Origin: JAFKKF01 sp035651055
GTDB taxonomy: Bacteria > Pseudomonadota > Alphaproteobacteria > Rhizobiales > Kaistiaceae
Direction: 5' to 3'
Assembly: GCA_035651055.1 (NCBI GenBank)
Contig: DASRGK010000114.1
Span: forward strand, 1 to 56,374
DNA length: 56,374 nucleotides
In this document: positions 18,165-24,874 of the stretch, piece after piece
Layout of the letters: every line of letters starts with the position of its first letter
Position numbering within the stretch: position 1 is the stretch's first letter
Notes under the pieces: model-generated
Told to the model about the DNA's origin: nothing
Seen by the model: the letters and a program-made list of their open reading frames with translations, nothing else
Database searches by the model: none
Position numbers and translations under genes: made by a program

Positions 18165-19532
18165 ATGTCTTCTGTCGGCTCAGTACCGTTCGATTCGCTT
18201 GCCCCAAGGAGGGTCCCCCATCGCATCATCATCGCCCATGGCGACAAGATCCGGGCCTTCAACGTCCGGCCATGGTTCGCCGGCATGGTGCTGCTGTTCG
18301 GGTCGTTCTTCGGCGTTCTCTACCTGCTCGCCACCGGGTATCTGATCTTTCGCGATGATCTGCTCGCCGCGTCGATCTCCCGCCAAAGCCGCATGCAGCA
18401 CGCCTACGAGGACCGGATCGCGTCGCTGCGCGCCGATATCGACCGGCTGACCAGCAGGCAGCTCCTCAACCAGGAAGCCTTCGACGCCAAGCTCGAACGT
18501 CTCCTCGGCAAGCAGGCAGCGCTCGACGCGCGCCAGGACATCATTGCCTCGCTCTCGCAGGCGGCGCGCCGCGCCGGCATCGACCCGTCGGTCCCGGCGG
18601 CGCCCCTCCCCTCGGCGGCCGACACTTCCGCCCCGGTCGCGACCGACGACGCCGCAACCGCGCCGGCCGAGGACGCGGTCGATACGCCGGATGCGGCCGA
18701 ATCCACCGCGCCCAATCCGACCAAGGTCGATCCGATCACGACCGGGTCGATCGTCAAGGCGGGAGCCGCCGCCAACGTCGCCGTCGCGATGCTGCGCACC
18801 GGCACCGACGTGCTGCCGGCCTCCGACGCGACCAGGAAGATCGGCGCGGTCGAGCTATCGCTGAACGCGCTTGCCCAGGACCAGGTCGCCTATGTCGAGG
18901 CGGTCGGCGACGAAATCGCCGGCCGGACCAAGAAGATCGCAGGCATCCTGAAGAAGCTCGGCCAGGACGTGCCGGCAGCGCCGGGCGCCAGCGACGACGT
19001 CGGCGGGCCCTTCATTCCGCTCGACGCCAACGCCGATCCGGAGACGTTCCGCACCAATGTCGAACTGATCAACAGCGAGATCGACCGATTCACCCAGGTC
19101 CGCCGGATCGCAGCGCAACTGCCGCTGTCGCCGCCGATCGGCAACGCGGTGATCACCAGCGGTTTCGGCGCGCGGCTCGACCCGTTCTTCGGCCGTCCGG
19201 CGATGCACCCGGGCATCGATTTCCGGGCGCCGCTCGGCTACCCGGTGCGCTCGACCGCCGGGGGCACGGTCATCATCGCCGGCTATTCCGGCGGCTACGG
19301 CAACATGGTCGAAATCGACCACGGCAACGGCGTCACCACCCGCTACGGCCATATGAGCGAGATCCTGGTGACGCCGGGGCAGATCGTCGGCAAGGGCGCG
19401 CTCCTCGGCAAGGCGGGGACCACCGGCCGCTCGACCGGGCCGCACATCCACTACGAGGTGCGGCTGGACGGCGATGCGATCGACCCGATGCGGTATATCC
19501 GCGCCGGATCAGAACTGGCGCCGCTTCTCTAG
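18165..19532 (+). CDS. membrane-anchored M23 family metallopeptidase
   Basis: A 455-residue envelope protein: one transmembrane helix at about 39-62, a coiled-coil-like stretch at 70-120 (ISRQSRMQHAYEDRIASLR), an Ala/Pro/Asp-rich linker, and a C-terminal LytM/peptidase M23 domain. The zinc ligands are intact: MHPGIDFRAP supplies His and Asp, and HIHYEV supplies the second His pair. It probably cuts peptidoglycan cross-links, or activates amidases, from the periplasmic face. An amidase gene (amiC) lies about 8 kb away. Confidence 0.93.
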   Translation: MSSVGSVPFDSLAPRRVPHRIIIAHGDKIRAFNVRPWFAGMVLLFGSFFGVLYLLATGYLIFRDDLLAASISRQSRMQHAYEDRIASLRADIDRLTSRQLLNQEAFDAKLERLLGKQAALDARQDIIASLSQAARRAGIDPSVPAAPLPSAADTSAPVATDDAATAPAEDAVDTPDAAESTAPNPTKVDPITTGSIVKAGAAANVAVAMLRTGTDVLPASDATRKIGAVELSLNALAQDQVAYVEAVGDEIAGRTKKIAGILKKLGQDVPAAPGASDDVGGPFIPLDANADPETFRTNVELINSEIDRFTQVRRIAAQLPLSPPIGNAVITSGFGARLDPFFGRPAMHPGIDFRAPLGYPVRSTAGGTVIIAGYSGGYGNMVEIDHGNGVTTRYGHMSEILVTPGQIVGKGALLGKAGTTGRSTGPHIHYEVRLDGDAIDPMRYIRAGSELAPLL

Positions 19533-19548
19533 GCCAGCGGCCGAGGCC

Positions 19549-20733
19549 TCAGGCCGGTGCCCGCTCTCCGAGCGGAACCTGTCGCGGCGAACGCAGTCCG
19601 ATCAGGAACCGGGTCGGCGCGGTAAGGTCGAGCAGGCGCACGATGATGTAGCTGATCGCGGCCGCCAGCACGGCGATGGCGAGGTATTTCAGGAATGGCG
19701 CCGACTGCCAATCGAAGGTGAGCCAGCCGAGAAAGACAATCACCGCCTGGTGGGCGATGTAGAACGGGAAGGCGTAGCGGGTGAAGGCGGTGAGGTAGGG
19801 CACCCGCCGGTTCAAGAGCCGGACACCGAAGCCGAGAAAGGCGACGAGCCACAGCCACTCGCCGGCGAAGTAGATGAAGCCGGTGACGTACCAGCCTGCC
19901 GGTGCGGGGAGTAGCATCCATTCCGGCGCCGGCAGCGTGATCAGGGTCGTGGCGGCGCCCAGCCCCAGCGCGATCCAGCGAATCTGGGCCGCCCGTTCGA
20001 CCAGTGCGGGCGCCGAGGCGACGAGCCAGCCGACCAGGATCACCAGCAGAAAGTGCGCGTGATTGGCCCAGTCGTCGATGGTGGCATGGGTCGAGGGGAA
20101 TTCCGCGCGCAGAAGGCCCTCGGCCACGGTGACCGGCAAGCCGAGGAGGAGAATCCGCCAGCCGCCGGCGAACCAGGCTCCGGCCTTCGCGACCCGCTCC
20201 ATCACGCGCGGCCGCGAGAGGACCGCGAAGAGCGGCGCCAGCAGGAGGGAATAGAGGAACAGGTACCAGATGAACCAGAGATGATGGTAGCTGAAATTCC
20301 CCTCCGGGTAGACCGAGGTGAAGAACTGCGGGACGAAATCGAAGAAGCCGCCGGTGAAATCGACCGGGCTCTGACGGTTGGGAACGTAGGGCGAGATGCG
20401 CTCGAGATAGACCTGAGGCAGCACCGCGACGAGGATGCCGAAAAGGAGCGGGATGAACAGGCGGAAGACGCGCTCGCGAACGAAGCCGCCGGCGCCCCGC
20501 CGGGGGACGGCGAGGAAGGCCGCCATGCCGGTGAGCAGAAAGAAGAGCGGCATGTGCCACTGGTTGATCACGTCGATGACGACGCCGGCAAGCTGGTAGC
20601 TAGCCACATCCTTCATGTGCCACGACTCGGCGTCGAAGAGCCGGGCGGTGTGAAAGACGATCAGCAGCAAGACCGCGATATTGCGGAGGTTGTCGATGTA
20701 GAACCGGCGCGGAGCGGCGTTGGCGGAAGGCAT
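19549..20733 (-). CDS. acyltransferase family 3 membrane protein
   Basis: A 394-residue inner-membrane protein with about ten helices. The N terminus RRFYIDNLRNIAVLLLIVFHTARLF is followed by MPLFFLLTGMAAFLAV, the hallmark of acyltransferase_3/OpgC-type enzymes that acylate glycans or lipids. The histidine in VFHTAR is the probable catalytic residue. I use the ATG at 20731-20733, which has a gggag ribosome site about 9 bases upstream; a longer start at 20781 lacks one. It converges with the M23 gene, 16 bases apart. Substrate unknown. Confidence 0.9.
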   Translation of the reverse strand: MPSANAAPRRFYIDNLRNIAVLLLIVFHTARLFDAESWHMKDVASYQLAGVVIDVINQWHMPLFFLLTGMAAFLAVPRRGAGGFVRERVFRLFIPLLFGILVAVLPQVYLERISPYVPNRQSPVDFTGGFFDFVPQFFTSVYPEGNFSYHHLWFIWYLFLYSLLLAPLFAVLSRPRVMERVAKAGAWFAGGWRILLLGLPVTVAEGLLRAEFPSTHATIDDWANHAHFLLVILVGWLVASAPALVERAAQIRWIALGLGAATTLITLPAPEWMLLPAPAGWYVTGFIYFAGEWLWLVAFLGFGVRLLNRRVPYLTAFTRYAFPFYIAHQAVIVFLGWLTFDWQSAPFLKYLAIAVLAAAISYIIVRLLDLTAPTRFLIGLRSPRQVPLGERAPA

Positions 20734-20852
20734 GGCCGGTGTCTCCCATTCCGAACCGCTCAGCGGCGGTCGGACCGGCACGAGGTTGTCACGCCGATAC
20801 AGCTACACGCGTTGATCCGCATCAAGCGGTCAGCAGCACGCGCACGCAAGCG

Positions 20853-21972
20853 CTAGGCGCCGGCCTCCGCGGCGCCGCCGACGCGCTGCGCCAAGGAGGC
20901 CTCCATGAAGCGGTCGAGACCACCGTTCAGAACCTCGGTCGGGTTGGTGCTTTCGACGCCGGTGCGGAGGTCCTTGACGAGCTGGTAGGGCTGCAGGACG
21001 TAGCTGCGGATCTGGTGGCCCCAGCCGATCTCGGTCTTCGACGCGGACGCCGCGGCGGCGGCCGCCTCGCGCTTCTCCAGCTCAAGCTCATAGAGGCGGG
21101 CGCGGAGCATCTTCCAGGCGGTGGCGCGGTTCTTGTGCTGCGAGCGCTCGCTCTGGCAGGCGACGGCGATGCCGGTCGGGATGTGGGTCAGGCGCACGGC
21201 GGAGTCGGTCGTATTGACGTGCTGGCCGCCGGCGCCGGACGAACGGTAGGTGTCGACGCGGACATCGGCCTCGTTGATCTCGATCGCAATGGTGTCGTCG
21301 ATCGACGGATAGACCCAAACGCTGGCAAAGGACGTGTGCCGGCGGGCGTTGCTGTCGAAGGGCGAGATGCGCACCAGCCGGTGGACGCCGGATTCGGTCT
21401 TCAGCCAGCCATAGGCATTGGCGCCCTTCACCAGCATGGTCGCCGACTTGATGCCGGCCTCTTCGCCGGGATGCTCCTCGAGCAGCTCGACCTTGTAGCC
21501 CCCGCGCTCGGCCCAGCGCGTGTACATGCGCAGGAGCATCAGCGCCCAGTCCTGGCTCTCCGTGCCCCCTGCCCCGGCGTGGACCTCGACGAAGGCATCG
21601 TTGGAGTCCGCCTCGCCGGAGAGCATCGTCTCGACCTGCCGGCGCTCGGCCTCGTCACGCAGGCGCCGGAGCGTCGCCTCCGCGTCGGCCACAACCGCGG
21701 CGTCGCCTTCCGCCTCGCCCAACTCGATGAGGCCGAGGCTGTCGTCGAGCTCGCGTTCCATCCGCACCACGGTGTCGATGGCGTTCGACAGCTGGGTGCG
21801 CTCGCGCATCACCTGCTGCGCGCGCTCGGAGGAATTCCAGAGGTTGGGGTCTTCGGCGGCCGCGTTCAGCTCGCTGAGACGGACCTGCGCGCGATCCCAG
21901 TCAAAGATGCCTCCTCAGCAGGCCAATCGACTGCTTGATCTGGTCGGCAAGCGACTGAATTTCGGGGCGCAC
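20853..21972 (-). CDS. prfB: peptide chain release factor 2, with programmed +1 frameshift
   Basis: RF2 ends translation at UAA and UGA. The gene is in two frames. The first 23 codons (GTG start at 21970-21972, reading VRPEIQSLADQIKQSIGLLR and on) run into an in-frame TGA at 21901-21903; shifting +1 there continues as L-DWDRAQVRLSELNAA into the long frame ending at 20853. The full product is about 372 residues and has the SPF-type anticodon mimic (ISPFDSN) and the catalytic GAGGQHVN. An annotation starting only at the internal ATG (21812) would lose the conserved N terminus. The ATPase/TOPRIM gene lies just upstream, divergent. Confidence 0.96.
21900..21915 (-). promoter_or_regulatory. prfB autoregulatory +1 frameshift site
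   Basis: On the minus strand the sequence is AGG AGG CAT CTT TGA C. It carries every element of the bacterial RF2 recoding site: an internal Shine-Dalgarno AGGAGG, a 3-base spacer, the slippery CTT codon, and a UGA stop with C as next base. When RF2 is scarce, the slow stop lets the ribosome slip to TTT/GAC and make full-length RF2. The spacing is the same as in the Escherichia coli site. Confidence 0.96.
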
Positions 21973-22054
21973 GAGGGTTTCCGGTTTCCGCGAATTGGCG
22001 CGGGAACATAGGGAGCCGAGGGATTGCGGGCAAGGAGGGATATTCCCCGAGCGC

Positions 22055-22067
22055 GCCCGGCTCAGGG
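22055..22067. repeat. 13-bp direct repeat flanking the ATPase/TOPRIM gene, left copy
   Basis: gcccggctcaggg is identical to 24507-24519 on the other side of the low-GC gene. The bases on either side differ. The right copy spans the stop codon of the native lipoprotein gene, so the left copy may be a duplicated fragment made when the island inserted. Confidence 0.55.
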
Positions 22068-22307
22068 AGAGTGCTGTTGGAAGGACCGTCTTCGCGCCAC
22101 GCTCGATGCACGCTCGCTCTACCGCACCATTCTCACGACCACGCCGGCCTCGATATCCCCGAGCGCGTTGCCGCGAGCTGCTGCAGCACTGGTCGACTGA
22201 CATCTACTCGGCCAATATCCGAACGATGGCGCGGGTCGGAGCGTCTTCGCATGCTTCGCGGCATTGGCAGCACTGGCACACGGTCCCACCACCCCTCCGG
22301 TTGATCG

Positions 22308-22339
22308 ACCAGTCTTCTCAATCTACCGTTGAGACTGGT
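22308..22339. promoter_or_regulatory. hairpin/operator-like dyad before the ATPase/TOPRIM gene
   Basis: accagt (22308-22313) pairs with actggt (22334-22339), and inside it ctcaa (22317-22321) pairs with ttgag (22329-22333), around the loop tctaccg. The dyad ends directly against the ggagg ribosome site at 22340-22344 and 13 bases before the ATG. It could be a repressor operator or an RNA hairpin that limits translation of a costly defence-like protein. Confidence 0.55.
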
Positions 22340-22351
22340 GGAGGCAGCCCG

Positions 22352-24448
22352 ATGAAGATCGTCAATCTCAGAATCTCCAACTTCCGCGGCATCAGGGAAG
22401 TTGATTTACAGAACCTCGGATCAATGGTCGTCATAGCCGGCCAAAATGGTTGCGGAAAATCCTGCGTCTTCGACAGTATCCGACTGCTGAAGTCCGTCTA
22501 TGGCGGATACCAGCAAAATGAGTGGCAACAATGGATGGGCGAGTTTCAGATCCAATTGTCAAACCGATCCAGCGACTTCAGCGCAATGTTCAATGACTTG
22601 AGCAAGGAACTTCGCATATCGTGCACGTTCACTTTGGCCGAAGCGGAGCGGAAATATATATTCGACAATTCAAACGATCTTCTCCGCGAAGTTATCTGGC
22701 GCAGTATCCTCCCTGAGGCTTACGAATGGGGACGCTACCGAATGGCAATGTTTGCTGCCCAGTTCCGGCAACGTGAACCGGAGGTTCAGAAACGGGTTTC
22801 AGAGTTACTTCCTGCTTTGAATAGAGAACTCGTTGGAAATACCGTCGAAGGTGAATGCTTCATACCTGTTGGAGGCGTACCAAATGTAGCACCTTCCACA
22901 ATTCTGCCGGTTGTATTCAGCACTTTCCGACCAAGCCATATCGGAGTTATCGACTATCATGGAGCTCAACGTCACTATGCGCGAGAGTACGTGCAAGGCG
23001 TAAATCTCAATTTCGATGCCAATGTGCAACAGCGTAGCCAAACCACTCTGTATAATCCGGCGGCGAAGTATAGTAATGTCAAGAGTGAGCTTGCCTCGTC
23101 ATATTTGAGAGAGATACTTGCGGAAACTGCCGGCGCATCCCCGGAGCAGAAGCAGACGCTCATCGCAACACTCCAGGAGCTGTTCCACACTTTTTTCCCT
23201 GACAAGAAATTTCTTGGTCCCAAAGCGACGCGTGACGGAGCGCTGACGTTTCCGGTTGTCACCGGACCCTCGACGCATGATCTAGACGAGCTAAGCGCGG
23301 GAGAAAAGGAGATACTTTATGGCTATCTGCGCATCCGCAACTCAGCACCGCGCCATTCAATTATCTTGATCGATGAGCCCGAGTTGCACCTAAACCCGCG
23401 CTTGATCCGCGGTCTTCCGCAATTCTACAGGCAACATCTCGGACAGGCTTTGGGAAATCAGATTTGGTTGGTGTCGCATTCGGATGCTCTACTGAGGGAG
23501 GTGGTCGGCAAAAGCGGCTATGACATCTTTCATATGCTGCCGTGCAACACGCTGCCCGCAAACGAGAAGCAAATGCGACCGTTGAGGGCATCGGTCGACT
23601 TGGAGATGGCTATTGTTGACCTAGTTGGTGACTTGGCTACATACCATCCAAACGGAAAGGTAGTTATCTTTGAGGGGGGCGGCGACTCGGAATTTGATCG
23701 AAAGATTGTTGCTTGGCTATTTCCCGATTTGGCAAGGAACGCGAATTTGATTTCGGGTGCGAACAAAACGCGAGTTCGCGCGCTTCACGAGATATTGGAG
23801 CGGGCTGCCGAGAAGGGCCAGCTTCCGTTCAAATTCTTTTCTGTTACTGACCGTGATAGCGAGGCCCTTGAAAAGACAACTGACTCAATAAGACGATTCT
23901 CTTGGGATGTTTATCACATAGAGAATTACTTCATGAGTGCAGAGCATATCAGTCACGTGCTCGCATCGCTTTCAATCAATAATCCCCCATCCCCCGCAGA
24001 AGTCTTGGACGAACTCCGGAAATGCGCGAGAGAAACTTTGCCTTCTTTGCTGCGTCATGAACTTTCAAGCTTTGCGAACGAAGCTATGGTGAAATCCATT
24101 AGCACAAGGACTGATGCGCGACGTGATGAGATCGTTGACGACCTCATCGAGGCTATCCGGCGTTCGGCGGATAGATTGAATGCGCTTATTAGAGCTGACC
24201 TAAATGCTGATGCACTGGCGAGGCGGGAGTCAGAGTTGAAAGCGAAGTTTGAACGCAGTTTGGCGGACGGAACATGGCAGGCCGAATTCCGTGGGCGCGA
24301 TGTTCTAAAAAGATTCGTAGCCCGTTGGGCACCGGCCAGCGTGTCCTACGAAGTCTTTCGGAACTTGATCGCGTCAGACATGAAGGACTCTGGATATCAG
24401 CCTGCGGGTATGAAGGCCGTTGTCGACAAAATCCTGGCAGCTAGCTAG
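22352..24448 (+). CDS. fused ABC-ATPase/TOPRIM protein, OLD/PARIS-like candidate defence gene
   Basis: A 698-residue single chain. The N-terminal ATPase has MKIVNLRISNFRGIREVDL, Walker A GQNGCGKS (30-37), ABC signature LSAGEKE (314-320), Walker B IILIDEPE (337-344) and the H-loop VSHSD (His376). A TOPRIM module follows: FEGGGD (Glu441, Asp445), VTDRD (Asp500, Asp502) and HIENYF (522-527), the last resembling DUF4435. This is the AriA plus AriB content of PARIS in one gene; OLD-family nucleases are the other reading. The gene is clearly AT-richer than its neighbours (one line counted is 48% G+C) with different codon use, so it was probably acquired. ATG has ggagg 8 bases upstream. Confidence 0.88.
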   Translation: MKIVNLRISNFRGIREVDLQNLGSMVVIAGQNGCGKSCVFDSIRLLKSVYGGYQQNEWQQWMGEFQIQLSNRSSDFSAMFNDLSKELRISCTFTLAEAERKYIFDNSNDLLREVIWRSILPEAYEWGRYRMAMFAAQFRQREPEVQKRVSELLPALNRELVGNTVEGECFIPVGGVPNVAPSTILPVVFSTFRPSHIGVIDYHGAQRHYAREYVQGVNLNFDANVQQRSQTTLYNPAAKYSNVKSELASSYLREILAETAGASPEQKQTLIATLQELFHTFFPDKKFLGPKATRDGALTFPVVTGPSTHDLDELSAGEKEILYGYLRIRNSAPRHSIILIDEPELHLNPRLIRGLPQFYRQHLGQALGNQIWLVSHSDALLREVVGKSGYDIFHMLPCNTLPANEKQMRPLRASVDLEMAIVDLVGDLATYHPNGKVVIFEGGGDSEFDRKIVAWLFPDLARNANLISGANKTRVRALHEILERAAEKGQLPFKFFSVTDRDSEALEKTTDSIRRFSWDVYHIENYFMSAEHISHVLASLSINNPPSPAEVLDELRKCARETLPSLLRHELSSFANEAMVKSISTRTDARRDEIVDDLIEAIRRSADRLNALIRADLNADALARRESELKAKFERSLADGTWQAEFRGRDVLKRFVARWAPASVSYEVFRNLIASDMKDSGYQPAGMKAVVDKILAAS

Positions 24449-24506
24449 TTAGGCCCGAGAAACGGCGATTGGCAGATAGCAATGCCGAAACCGGAAGTCG
24501 AGTTCG

Positions 24507-24519
24507 GCCCGGCTCAGGG
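24507..24519. repeat. 13-bp direct repeat flanking the ATPase/TOPRIM gene, right copy
   Basis: Identical to 22055-22067. It covers the last bases and stop codon of the lipoprotein gene, which has native base composition. The low-GC sequence lies wholly between the two copies. Confidence 0.55.
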
Positions 24520-24843
24520 CGTCTTGGCGTACTTCGCGGCATTGGCGGCGCGGAAGCGCGCGGCGGTAGCCTCGGCGTCGCTCGCCGCGACGAGCACGTA
24601 GCCGCGCCTCCCCATACAGGCCGCAGCCGCCTGAAGCGTCGCGTTGTCGGTCGCGCCCGCAGGCAGGCCGCAGGCGTCGCGGTCGTTGGCGAACTGGTCG
24701 GCGAGGGCGGGGTTGGAGCGGCCGCTCTGGCCGTCGGTCCGCACCCAGGCAAGCGGCTGGGTCGAAACCGTCGAGGCCGAACCGCAGGCGGCCAGCACCG
24801 GGGCGAGCAGCGAGACGGCAAGCAGGCCGCGGTATCGGTTCAT
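24514..24843 (-). CDS. small lipoprotein of unknown function
   Basis: A 109-residue exported protein. The N terminus MNRYRGLLAVSLLAPVLAAC is a lipoprotein signal with lipobox LAAC and lipidated Cys20. The mature part has three further cysteines (DACGLP, AAACMGRRGY) and no named domain that I recognise. The G+C content matches the chromosome, unlike the neighbouring ATPase gene. It follows mrcA on the same strand after 31 bases, so it may be cotranscribed. Confidence 0.85.
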   Translation of the reverse strand: MNRYRGLLAVSLLAPVLAACGSASTVSTQPLAWVRTDGQSGRSNPALADQFANDRDACGLPAGATDNATLQAAAACMGRRGYVLVAASDAEATAARFRAANAAKYAKTP

Positions 24844-24874
24844 CGGGTTCTCCCCCGTTGTTGTGCGGCCGCGA

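Larger units (their letters stand above)
21973..22351. other. gene-free divergent region between prfB and the ATPase/TOPRIM gene
   Basis: No convincing gene is present; the open frame that continues upstream of the ATPase gene has no homology-like content or ribosome site. The first 80 bases are the prfB leader. A 13-bp sequence at 22055-22067 is repeated at 24507-24519 and may mark the edge of an insertion. A weak promoter-like pair, TTGATC (22301-22306) and TACCGT (22324-22329) with a 17-base spacer, overlaps a hairpin at 22308-22339. Confidence 0.6.

Noticed and set aside
21995..22351. In-frame 119-residue extension of the ATPase/TOPRIM protein
   Set aside because: It lacks homology-like content and has native GC; the ATG at 22352 has a good ribosome site and begins the family's usual MKIxNLRIxNFRG start.
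21973..24513. tRNA or integrase that would make the ATPase island a classical genomic island
   Set aside because: No tRNA-like cloverleaf or integrase/transposase motif is visible; only the short direct repeat supports insertion.
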